DNA of 19,476 nucleotides from CAZJYI01 sp964550025 (GTDB lineage Bacteria; Verrucomicrobiota; Kiritimatiellia; UBA8416; CAYOBW01): positions 1-19,476 of the forward strand of contig CAZJYI010000191.1 in NCBI GenBank assembly GCA_964550025.1, written 5' to 3'. How positions within the stretch are numbered: the first letter of the stretch is position 1; every line of letters begins with the position of its first letter. This document shows positions 8,701 through 15,465 of this stretch, one piece after another. A program made the translations under genes and the position numbers. Below the pieces are notes generated by a model that was not told where the DNA came from, did not search any database, and saw only the letters and a list, made by a program, of their open reading frames with translations.

Positions 8701-8783
8701 GGAAGATGAAGGCAAAGATGATGGCAACGACGAAGTCGGGAGCAGACTCCTCCTTGTCTTTGCCGTGATCTTTGCCCTCTTCC
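8701..8783. repeat. Long imperfect hairpin, GGCAAAGAT type
   Basis: The left arm 8701-8735 and right arm 8753-8783 are complementary over about 31 positions with a few mismatches and a 3-base bulge. Shared blocks are GGAAGA, GGCAAAGAT, GGCAA and GAC..AAG. The loop is 17 bases. Confidence 0.7.
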
Positions 8784-8865
8784 ACCCGGAGAGGCAGGGA
8801 TGCTGTGACACCGCATATTGCCGGAGAGAGGTCAAGAACGAGGTCCGATCCCGCCGGGGGACCGC

Positions 8866-8894
8866 GTAGCGGAACGCGCCAAGCGTTCCGATCC
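8866..8894. repeat. Half-unit of the GTAGCGGAA hairpin repeat
   Basis: This 29-base segment is the exact reverse complement of 14125-14153 and 14207-14235. Its core is a hairpin GGAACGC/GCGTTCC with a 5-base loop. It lies immediately downstream of the fucosidase stop (on the minus strand), where it could act as a transcript 3' end. Confidence 0.9.
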
Positions 8895-8902
8895 GCCTGA
8901 TA

Positions 8903-10252
8903 TCACTCAGCCGCCTTCACGCGCGTGAGCCTGGCCACGATGGGATTGGGCCAGCCGCTGTTGTTGTAGAGGCGTTGGGCGCGGGTCACGCTGATCTTGA
9001 GTCCGTCGGCTGTTTGCTCGAAACGCGGGGTCACGTCGGCCTTGGGATTGTATTCCAGCACGCGGCCGGCGTGGCCGAGAACGGACAGTTCTGTCGCCTC
9101 CGTGGCGCGAACGCTCTTCAGCGTGAACTCCTTGCGCTGGCCGCGCCGCCACTTGCCGTCGTTCGGCAGAAAGGCGTAGAGCGTGTCGGCGTCGCGGGCC
9201 TTTGTGAACCAGATGTTCCCCTCCCGGATCACGTGCCAGGGCCGGACGGCGTAGACGGCTTCGCGGTTGACGAAGAGCCACAGCCCCAGTTCGCGCATGC
9301 GTCGTTCCTGCTCGAAGGGGACCTCGCCGTCCGGCGTCGGCCCCACGTTGAGCAGGAAGTTCCCGCCCTTGGCGCGAATCTCGATCAGCATCCGGATCAG
9401 GTTGCCGCCGGACTTGTAGTCCTCGTTGGTGGGTTTGAATTGCCACTGTGTCCCGAGGGTATAGCAGGATTCCCACGGCCCCGGCATGGGCTCGTCCGGC
9501 GTCTTCTGCTCGGGGGTCGCCATGCACCCGCGCGTGACGACCACGTTGCGGTCGAGCTCCCAGATCAGGTCGCGCTCGGCATCGTTGTTGAAAGCGTCCA
9601 GGAAGGCCAGGTCCACGTTGCCGTAGCCGCCGGCGAACAGCTCCTTGATCTGCGCGGCATTGTGCGCCTTCAATCCCGGGTTCCTGTCGGGGCGCGCATA
9701 GTCGCGCTTGCGCGCGATGTCGTGGCCCTGCTTGTGGAGCATCCAGAAGTCCTCAGGGGAAAAGTAGAACCCCACGGCCACGCCCTCAGCGCGGAAGGCA
9801 TCGACGAGCTGCTTCGTGATGTCCTTTCCATAGGGTGTGTTCATGATGTTGAAGTCGGTTGTCTTCGTGTCGAACATGCAGAAGCCGCTGTGGTGCTTGG
9901 TCGTGAACATCACGTACTTCATCCCGGAGATGCGCGCCAGCCGCGCCCAGCGTTTCGGGTCGAACCGGTCCGGTTCGAAGGTCTCGGGCAACTCTGTGAA
10001 ATAGCGCTTGGCATAATCGTCGGACGACCCGACGAGCGAATGGCTGATGACCGATCCGAGCTGGCTGTCGAGGCTCCAGTGCACGAACATCCCCAGCGCC
10101 AGGTCCATGTACCATTCTTCGCGCTCGGGGAGGTTTCCCACGCCCGTATCCGAAGCTTGCGCGGCGTCGGCCCCCGGTGTGACCAGGCTGGTGCAGGCGA
10201 TACAGCAGACCGCAAGGCTGACGATGCGCCATGTTGTCGATGTGTCTATCAT
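8903..10252 (-). CDS. Secreted alpha-L-fucosidase (GH29)
   Basis: A 449-residue glycoside hydrolase predicted to remove alpha-L-fucose from glycans outside the cytoplasm. GH29 motifs in order: LGMFVHWS (53-60), KHHSGFCMFDTKTTDFNIMN (119-138), GFYFSPEDFW (161-170), the nucleophile region NVDLAFLDAF with probable nucleophile D219, WESCYTLGTQW (260-270), GGNFLLNVGPTPDGEVP (296-312) and NREAVYAVRPW. A C-terminal beta-sandwich follows. The start MIDTSTTW has GAGGGAGA upstream and opens a hydrophobic signal peptide (about 10-30, possible cleavage after ADA). CIAC within it makes a lipoprotein conceivable. It follows the isomerase gene by 13 bases, so the two are very likely co-transcribed. The acid/base residue is not obvious by eye. 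A related GH29 specificity cannot be excluded. Confidence 0.93.
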   Translation of the reverse strand: MIDTSTTWRIVSLAVCCIACTSLVTPGADAAQASDTGVGNLPEREEWYMDLALGMFVHWSLDSQLGSVISHSLVGSSDDYAKRYFTELPETFEPDRFDPKRWARLARISGMKYVMFTTKHHSGFCMFDTKTTDFNIMNTPYGKDITKQLVDAFRAEGVAVGFYFSPEDFWMLHKQGHDIARKRDYARPDRNPGLKAHNAAQIKELFAGGYGNVDLAFLDAFNNDAERDLIWELDRNVVVTRGCMATPEQKTPDEPMPGPWESCYTLGTQWQFKPTNEDYKSGGNLIRMLIEIRAKGGNFLLNVGPTPDGEVPFEQERRMRELGLWLFVNREAVYAVRPWHVIREGNIWFTKARDADTLYAFLPNDGKWRRGQRKEFTLKSVRATEATELSVLGHAGRVLEYNPKADVTPRFEQTADGLKISVTRAQRLYNNSGWPNPIVARLTRVKAAE

Positions 10253-10265
10253 GTTCCGTCTCCCT

Positions 10266-11081
10266 CTAACCGATGAACTGCTCCAGGTACTTCTTCCCCA
10301 GCAGTACGCCGTCTCTGGCGGAAATGTACGGGTCTTCGTGCTCGATCGAGAGTACGCCGTCATAGCCGATCCGTCGCAGGCGCGCGATGAACTCCCCCCA
10401 GCGCACGCGGCCCTGCCCGGGAATGCGATAGCGCCACCAGCCCCTGGCCTGGTTGCCCACGCGGCGCAGCACCTCGTCGCGGACCTCCGTGTCCTTGGCG
10501 TGGGTGTGGAAGATCCGCTGCGCGTACGCCTCCACGCCTCCAAGATAGTCGATTCCCATCCAGAGCAGGTGCGAGGGATCGTAGTTGAAGCCGAGATTGT
10601 CGTTCGGAAGCCGCTCCAGCAGACGGTCCCAGTGCTCGAAGTTCTGGATGCACGTTGCGAACCAGTTCTCGAGCGCGATCCTCACGCCCTTTGCCGCCGC
10701 GTACTCCAGCACCGGGCCGAAGACCGCGCACACCGGACCGTCAATGGCGTCTTCCCTGCTCATCCCGTCCGGCGGCAGACCCGTGAGAGAACACAGGACG
10801 TCAGTCCCCAGTGCCACGCAGCGGTCGACGCTCTCTTTCAACGCGGCAACGGCCTCCTCCTTCGGGACCTCCAGCAGCTTGCCGTCGTAGTGCGCGATGG
10901 CGGAGGCCTCCACGCCCGCCGCCTCCAGGGCGGTGCGGATGGTGTCGTTCCGCTCGGGCGTGTTCTCGCCAAGGTGCGGAGTCAGGATCTCGAGCCGGGC
11001 AACGCCGTTGTCGCCCGACCACCTGATGATGTCTTCCAGCGCGGTGTCGCGCATGCATGCCGTCAGAAAGCCTATGTCCAT
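10266..11081 (-). CDS. Sugar phosphate isomerase/epimerase-like TIM-barrel protein
   Basis: A 271-residue cytoplasmic protein of the xylose-isomerase-like / AP-endonuclease-2 TIM-barrel superfamily. Likely divalent-metal ligands are E138 (ALENW), D168 with H171 (NYDPSH), H194 (HTHAKD) and E247 (SIEHED), at the canonical strand ends. Start ATG 11081 has a very strong AAGGAGGAGGGAG upstream; a longer frame to 11123 has only a low-complexity basic extension. It precedes the fucosidase by 13 bases, suggesting a role in handling a released sugar. The actual substrate cannot be read from sequence, since this superfamily includes isomerases, epimerases and dehydratases. Confidence 0.88.
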   Translation of the reverse strand: MDIGFLTACMRDTALEDIIRWSGDNGVARLEILTPHLGENTPERNDTIRTALEAAGVEASAIAHYDGKLLEVPKEEAVAALKESVDRCVALGTDVLCSLTGLPPDGMSREDAIDGPVCAVFGPVLEYAAAKGVRIALENWFATCIQNFEHWDRLLERLPNDNLGFNYDPSHLLWMGIDYLGGVEAYAQRIFHTHAKDTEVRDEVLRRVGNQARGWWRYRIPGQGRVRWGEFIARLRRIGYDGVLSIEHEDPYISARDGVLLGKKYLEQFIG

Positions 11082-11130
11082 AAGTCTCTCCCTCCTCCTT
11101 CTCCCCCCCCGTTTTCCAGCCATCTGGGTG

Positions 11131-11207
11131 GACGATGGCGGCGACGATAGCGGCGGACGATTGGGGCGATCTCTACTCGTTATCCGTTCTCGTCGCCGTT
11201 CTCGTCG
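11131..11207. repeat. Two 12-base tandem duplications, GACGA type
   Basis: GACGATGGCGGC (11131-11142) is followed directly by GACGATAGCGGC (11143-11154). Further on, CCGTTCTCGTCG occurs twice in tandem (11184-11195 and 11196-11207), which reads CGACGAGAACGG on the other strand. All lie in the 141-base gap between the unrecognised gene and the isomerase gene. Confidence 0.75.
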
Positions 11208-11222
11208 ACCGTCCCCCCGCCT

Positions 11223-12029
11223 TCATCCCCCTCCTGCAAGACTCTTGACGCTTCCGTAGTGCGGACGTTGCGGAACCAGCGTTACTTGCATACAAGCGTT
11301 CATGACGGGAATGACCTCCCCGAAGATGCCGGTGACGGCTTTGACCAGTTCGTACCCGCTGCATTCGCGCACCTCGGCCTCCGGGAGCGGATAGTAGAGC
11401 TGGAAGCCCGCCCACTCGCGTGGGTCGCATCGGGCGACCGCGTCCCGGATCTGGCGCGGTCCGCGGTAGTTCGCCGCCGTGAAGGTGGCCTGCGCTTCCC
11501 AAGCCCCGATCTCAACGGTGAAGCCCTCCCGCTTGATGAGGCGCCGGAGCTCCTGTGTCACCGTCGTCCGCCCGGTGGACTGCTTCATTAGCCGATGCCA
11601 GTCCCAGTCGCGCTTCAGCTTGCAGCCGGGGTAGTGCCCGCGACCGCTCGCAAAGCCGCGCTCGACCTGGAGGCCGCTCTTGAAGATTCTCCGGCTGCGG
11701 TCGGCGCAGATAAACAGCTTGGCGCAGCCGAAGTTCACGTCGTTCGACACCGGTTTCGCCGTACGGTTTTCCCGGGGCAGCCAGCAGATCCACTGCCAGT
11801 ATACGCCACGTCCCCAACGGTCCGTGATGAACCGCGTTCCGAAGGTCTGCTCGAGATGGAACTTGAGAATCTGAGTGATACGCTCGTGCGGCTCGAGATG
11901 GCCGACCCGAATGCCCTTCTTAAAGTCGATCCACTCCGAACGAAACGCTTCGCCCGTGGGCAGGGCGACCGCCGACTGCCCCGCTCTGGCCAGTGGCAGC
12001 CAGTCCCCGATATTGCGCTTTGCCGTCAT
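11223..12029 (-). CDS. Hypothetical protein, unrecognised
   Basis: A 268-residue soluble protein that I do not recognise. It has no signal peptide or membrane helix. Visible traits are a basic N-terminus (MTAKRNIGDWLPLARAG), a Trp-rich centre (WGRGVYWQWICWLP, DWDWHRLMKQ), a conserved-looking GLQVERGFASG, and scattered single cysteines with no obvious metal-binding spacing. Start ATG 12029 is favoured because a strong promoter directly precedes it, with no Shine-Dalgarno. TTG 12068 is a possible alternative but overlaps the -35 box. It is on the same strand as the isomerase-fucosidase pair but 141 bases away, so a shared transcript is possible, not shown. The long plus-strand frame opposite it is taken to be a shadow of the threonine aldolase frame. 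Confidence 0.7.
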   Translation of the reverse strand: MTAKRNIGDWLPLARAGQSAVALPTGEAFRSEWIDFKKGIRVGHLEPHERITQILKFHLEQTFGTRFITDRWGRGVYWQWICWLPRENRTAKPVSNDVNFGCAKLFICADRSRRIFKSGLQVERGFASGRGHYPGCKLKRDWDWHRLMKQSTGRTTVTQELRRLIKREGFTVEIGAWEAQATFTAANYRGPRQIRDAVARCDPREWAGFQLYYPLPEAEVRECSGYELVKAVTGIFGEVIPVMNACMQVTLVPQRPHYGSVKSLAGGG

Positions 12030-12039
12030 AACCGGGTTG

Positions 12040-12068
12040 TTAATACGCAACAGTCCGCGAGCCGTCAA
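12040..12068 (-). promoter_or_regulatory. Strong sigma-70-like promoter giving a near-leaderless transcript
   Basis: Reading the minus strand, TTGACG (12068-12063) is followed after exactly 17 bases by TATTAA (12045-12040). A start about 7 bases downstream would fall near 12033, only about 4 bases before ATG 12029. No ribosome binding site could fit, so translation would be leaderless or nearly so. Confidence 0.6.
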
Positions 12069-12141
12069 GCGAGGCCGCGTGCGACGTTGGGCGGGGGCGA
12101 CGTGGGGCGTCCGCGTCCGGGGGGCGATTGGTGGGGGGGAG

Positions 12142-12197
12142 GAGTGGGATTACGATTTGGGAGGGAACGGCAGTTCTCACCCATCGTAATCGCACTC
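12142..12197. repeat. Imperfect inverted repeat, GATTACGAT type
   Basis: GAGTGGGATTACGAT (12142-12156) pairs with the segment 12183-12197, 14 of 15 positions being complementary, around a 26-base loop. It lies between the divergent unrecognised gene and threonine aldolase gene. The rest of that roughly 300-base gap is G-rich and shows nothing else clear. Confidence 0.65.
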
Positions 12198-12326
12198 TCT
12201 CGCGCCCTGATCGTTGCGACAGTGGGTTGGGGGATGATTGGACGCGGTATGCCCGTCCCTCTTGCGGCTCTCTTCCCGTTCATGCTACACACTCCCGTAC
12301 ACACGACCACCAGGGAGGACCGTTCA

Positions 12327-13358
12327 ATGCGCGGATTCGGCAGTGATAACAGCTCGGGCGTACACCCCGACGTTCTGCGCGCCATCGGGGACGCAAACGT
12401 CGATCACGCGGCGGGATATGGCGACGATCCCTGGACCCGGCGCGCCGTGGCGCTCCTGCGGCGTGAGTTCGGCCGGGAGGTCGAAGTGCTCTTTGTGCTG
12501 ACCGGGACCGGCGCCAATGTGGTCGCGCTGGGTTCCCTGTGCCGCTCCTACGAGGCCGCGATCTGCACGTCGGTTTCCCATCTGCACGTTGACGAGTGCG
12601 GTGCGCCCGAGCATACGGCGGGCTGCAAACTGCTGATGGTCGACGCGTCGGACGGCAAGGTCACCCCGGAGCACGTCCGGGCGCATCTGCACTTCGCAGG
12701 TGACGAACACCACGCCCAGCCGCGTGTCGTTTCGGTGACGCAGTCCAACGAACTGGGACTCGTGTACACACCCGATGAGCTCCGAGCGATCGCCGACGTT
12801 GCACACGCGAACGGGCTCTTCGTGCACATGGACGGCGCCCGCCTGGCCAATGCGGCCGTGTCGCTGGACGTGTCGCTGGCGGAGACGACCGTCGAAGCCG
12901 GCGTCGATGTGCTGTCGTTCGGCGGGACCAAGAATGGACTGATGTTTGGGGAAGCCGTCGTGTTCTTCAACCCGGAACTGGCCGGCTCGGCCCGCTACGT
13001 TCGCAAGCAATCGACGCAGCTCGCGTCAAAGATGCGCTTCATCGCCGCGCAGTTCGAGGCGCTGCTCGTCGATGGGCTCTGGGAACGCAGCGCCCGCCAT
13101 GCGAACACCATGGCCGCCCTGCTGGCAGAGCGGGCCGCCGAGGTGCCGGGCGTCCGCATCGCGCGCCCGGTCGAGGCCAACGAAGTCTTTGCCGTCCTGC
13201 CACCCGCCGCCATCGACGCGCTCCTCGAACGTGCCTTCTTCTACGTGTGGGACCATGCCGCCCACGAAGTCCGATGGGTGACGTCGTTCGACACGACCGA
13301 AGAAGACATCGACCGGTTCGTCGACTGTCTTGGAGACGTGGTCGGGCAGACGGCGTGA
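12327..13358 (+). CDS. Low-specificity threonine aldolase / beta-eliminating lyase
   Basis: A 343-residue PLP enzyme, fold type I, expected to cleave L-threonine or L-allo-threonine to glycine and acetaldehyde. Family features are FGSDN at the N-terminus, phosphate-binding GTGAN (60-64), SHLHVDECGAPE (84-95), the cofactor Asp in MDGAR (D169, R172), and the Schiff-base lysine K202 in SFGGTKNG. Start ATG 12327 has GGGAGG eight bases upstream. The frame is open for 244 codons before this, but that stretch lacks family sequence and lies opposite another gene. The stop abuts the stop of the convergent YceH-family gene with no base between. Specificity for L- or allo-threonine cannot be told by eye. 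Confidence 0.92.
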   Translation: MRGFGSDNSSGVHPDVLRAIGDANVDHAAGYGDDPWTRRAVALLRREFGREVEVLFVLTGTGANVVALGSLCRSYEAAICTSVSHLHVDECGAPEHTAGCKLLMVDASDGKVTPEHVRAHLHFAGDEHHAQPRVVSVTQSNELGLVYTPDELRAIADVAHANGLFVHMDGARLANAAVSLDVSLAETTVEAGVDVLSFGGTKNGLMFGEAVVFFNPELAGSARYVRKQSTQLASKMRFIAAQFEALLVDGLWERSARHANTMAALLAERAAEVPGVRIARPVEANEVFAVLPPAAIDALLERAFFYVWDHAAHEVRWVTSFDTTEEDIDRFVDCLGDVVGQTA

Positions 13359-14030
13359 CTATTCGAACTGCTGCTTGAACTGCTCGAAGGCTGTGCGGAG
13401 CTCTCGCAACTCCTCTCCGAGTGACGCCACTGTGCTCTCAAGACCGGTGACGCGCTGCTGCATGGGCGAAAGGCGGGGCGCGGCGTCCGGAGCGTCTTCC
13501 GTTTCCCCGTCGGTGACGTCCTCCACCACGGGCCCGCAGAGCAGGTGGGCGTAGCGGGGTTCGCGTTTTCCGTGGCCGGCCGGTAGACGTGTGACCAGTG
13601 CCCCGTCGTCACGCTCGCGCAGGTTCGTGAGCGCGGCCGCGACGGCGTCTGTCGAATGCTCGCCGCAGAGACGCTGGACCCTCGTACGGAGTTCTCCGAC
13701 CGTTTGCGGGCCGCGCAGCATCAGCTCGCACAGTATGGCGTGTCCCAGCGGATCGAGCGAGATCCGGCTTTCAACGTCGTGTTTGTACTTCGGCACGCGG
13801 CTGCCGCTGCTCGTGACTTCCCACACCAGGTGGTGCTGGTAGCGCAATTCCTCCAGAGCGACCGCCACATCCTCCTCGCCCAGCGTCATGACCGGGTTGC
13901 GGTTGGACTTCTGGTTGCAGGCCGCAACCAGTGCGTTGCGGGTCAGGGGATAGTAGTCGGGTGTGGTCGCCGCCTTTTCGATCAGGCAGGCCAGCACACG
14001 CGCTTCCACAGGGCTGAGAACGAGATCCAT
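13359..14030 (-). CDS. YceH family (DUF480) protein
   Basis: A 223-residue cytoplasmic protein of the YceH/DUF480 family, close to the E. coli length of about 215. The signature is LSPVEARVLACLIEKAATTP, then YYPLTRNALVAACNQKSNRNPVM, followed by two winged-helix-like domains (GHAILCELMLRGPQTVGELRTR in the second). The C-terminal 35 residues form a probable coiled coil (QQRVTGLESTVASLGEELRELR). The cellular role of the family is not established. Start ATG 14030 has AAAGGA five bases upstream and gives the family N-terminus; the frame continues upstream only into repeat DNA. It is convergent, stop to stop, with the threonine aldolase gene. Confidence 0.92.
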   Translation of the reverse strand: MDLVLSPVEARVLACLIEKAATTPDYYPLTRNALVAACNQKSNRNPVMTLGEEDVAVALEELRYQHHLVWEVTSSGSRVPKYKHDVESRISLDPLGHAILCELMLRGPQTVGELRTRVQRLCGEHSTDAVAAALTNLRERDDGALVTRLPAGHGKREPRYAHLLCGPVVEDVTDGETEDAPDAAPRLSPMQQRVTGLESTVASLGEELRELRTAFEQFKQQFE

Positions 14031-14093
14031 GGCGGTCCTTTCGCTTGGACAGAGTTGATACGACAGACGCCCTGCCGCGTCAAGGGGGAGGCT

Positions 14094-14235
14094 GTAGCGG
14101 AAGACGGCCAAGTCTTCCGCCTGGGGATCGGAACGCTTGGCGCGTTCCGCTACACGGTGCTCGATCCGAAGGTGTGTAGCGGAAGACGCCAAGTCTTCCG
14201 CCTCCGGGATCGGAACGCTTGGCGCGTTCCGCTAC
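14094..14235. repeat. Two tandem composite palindromic repeats, GTAGCGGAA type
   Basis: Two 60-base units (14094-14153 and 14176-14235) lie 82 bases apart start to start. Each has a left hairpin (GCGGAAGAC/GTCTTCCGC) and a right hairpin (GGAACGC/GCGTTCC). The unit ends GTAGCGGAA and TTCCGCTAC are themselves inverted repeats. The two right halves are identical over 29 bases, and their reverse complement occurs once at 8866-8894. They fill the gap between the hydrolase and YceH genes. The hydrolase stop codon (TAG on the minus strand, 14234-14232) lies inside the terminal GCTAC. Confidence 0.92.
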
Positions 14236-15317
14236 GGGCGGTCCCGTGACGCTGGAGGCGCCACCTCCCGCAGAAACGCCATCACCGCTTCCGTGTACGG
14301 ATCCCCCGGACGCCCGATGCACGTGTTCATGCTGCCGTGGTCGCGGTCAGGCGCGTGCACGACCTGTGCCGCGCCGCCGGCCTTCCGCAGCGCTTCGGCC
14401 AGCGCGCGCGATTGCTCGCGCGCCGTGCGGCGTTGGCCGGCGTGGAAGATGAGAAAGGGCGGTGTGCCCTTGTCGGGGGCGACGTGCAGCAACGGCGATG
14501 GGTCGACCCAACCCGCGGGGTCGTCCCCGAACGCTTTCAGGAACATGCCGCGCAGCGCGGGACCGCTTGGATCGGAGAGGTGCTTCGGGAGGTTGTACCC
14601 CGCCCCGTCCAGGAGAATGACGCCCTTGATGATGTCCAGCTTCTTCTCGCGTTCGGCCAGGCGGCGCGTGTCTGTGGCGACGAGCGCGGCGAGATGGGCG
14701 CCGGCGGAGTGCCCCATGATGACGATGCGCTCCGAGTCGCCGCCGTACTCCGCTACGTGATCGTGCACCCAGGCGAGCGCACGCGCCACGTCCCGGACGT
14801 GCGCCGGATGCCGGACAGCAGGGGAGAGCCGGTAGTTGATGCTGATGTAGACAAACCCCTCTGCTACGAAGAAGCGCGCCTTGTTGAGCCCCACGTTCGC
14901 ACCGGCCTTGTCGCCGATGCACCACCCGCCGCCGTGGATCATGACCAGCACCGGGCAGTTCGTCGCCGGCTTCGGCGCGTAGAGGTCGAGACTGAGCAGG
15001 TTCGGATCGACCCCCTCCATCTTCGCGTACGCGAGCCCGGGGTGGCGGGCCATGGGGGAATCCGGCAACGACGCCGTCTGGTTGCCGCCGCGTTGCTGTT
15101 GCCGGCGGTCGCGAAAGACCGCCGCTGCCTCGGCGCGCGTGATGGCACCGTCACCATTGGCGTCGAGCTGCTTGAAGAGCACCGGTCGGCGCAGTTCGTC
15201 CGCCGTCACGCGCCCGTCCCCATTGCGGTCGGTACGGGAAAAACGGTCCGTTTGCGCGGCTGTGCAGAGTGCGAGCGTGGCAACGAGAGTCAAGAGAATG
15301 CCGGTTTTCACGTTCAT
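14232..15317 (-). CDS. Exported alpha/beta hydrolase (esterase/lipase-like) with N-terminal EF-hands
   Basis: A 361-residue protein. It has a signal peptide (MNVKTGILLTLVATLALCTAAQ) and two EF-hand loops, DRNGDGRVTADE (30-41) and DANGDGAITRAE (52-63). A hormone-sensitive-lipase/CE10-like alpha/beta hydrolase fold follows: oxyanion HGGGW (128-132), nucleophile S204 in GHSAGA, and H327 in DRDHGSMN. Where relatives have the acidic triad residue (as in HVADR) this protein reads HAGQR, so Q295 may replace the Asp and activity is uncertain. It presumably acts outside the cytoplasm on an ester such as an acylated sugar, but this is inference. No strong ribosome binding site precedes ATG 15317. Its stop codon is supplied by the downstream repeat. 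Confidence 0.9.
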   Translation of the reverse strand: MNVKTGILLTLVATLALCTAAQTDRFSRTDRNGDGRVTADELRRPVLFKQLDANGDGAITRAEAAAVFRDRRQQQRGGNQTASLPDSPMARHPGLAYAKMEGVDPNLLSLDLYAPKPATNCPVLVMIHGGGWCIGDKAGANVGLNKARFFVAEGFVYISINYRLSPAVRHPAHVRDVARALAWVHDHVAEYGGDSERIVIMGHSAGAHLAALVATDTRRLAEREKKLDIIKGVILLDGAGYNLPKHLSDPSGPALRGMFLKAFGDDPAGWVDPSPLLHVAPDKGTPPFLIFHAGQRRTAREQSRALAEALRKAGGAAQVVHAPDRDHGSMNTCIGRPGDPYTEAVMAFLREVAPPASRDRP

Positions 15318-15374
15318 ATCAACGCACGGCGGTCCGGAATATTGCCTGCTATCGGCGATCGGTCTGCCACGGGC

Positions 15375-15424
15375 GCCGGCTGAAAGCCGGCCCCACTCGT
15401 CACCGGCTGAAAGCCGGCGCTACC
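15375..15424. repeat. Two tandem GCCGGCTGAAAGCCGGC hairpins
   Basis: Two copies of CCGGCTGAAAGCCGG lie 27 bases apart (cores 15376-15390 and 15403-15417). Each folds as a tight hairpin with the sequence GAA at its tip. They lie upstream of the hydrolase gene and downstream of the radical SAM gene (both minus strand). Confidence 0.85.
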
Positions 15425-15465
15425 GGCGGCTACCGTACCGCCCTGCTCCTGCGGGGCGACAAGTG

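Larger units (their letters stand above)
8577..8902. other. Gene-free region holding two repeat types
   Basis: These 326 bases between two minus-strand genes hold the long imperfect hairpin at 8701-8783 and a half-copy of the GTAGCGGAA repeat at 8866-8894. I see no gene. A 77-codon minus-strand frame (8602-8835) crosses the hairpin and is low in complexity, so I do not call it. Confidence 0.6.

Noticed and set aside
8602..8835. A 77-codon minus-strand frame
   Set aside because: It crosses the long hairpin, is Ser/Arg-rich and low in complexity, and lacks a ribosome binding site.
8975..10276. A 433-codon plus-strand frame, and its neighbour at 10047-11150
   Set aside because: They are antisense to the fucosidase and TIM-barrel genes and show only shadow-type composition.
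11595..12326. A 244-codon upstream extension of the threonine aldolase frame
   Set aside because: The family N-terminus and a good ribosome binding site are at 12327; the extension has no family sequence and overlaps a gene on the other strand.
14094..14235. Possible CRISPR-like array
   Set aside because: There are only two units, each a composite palindrome, with no unique spacers and no cas genes.
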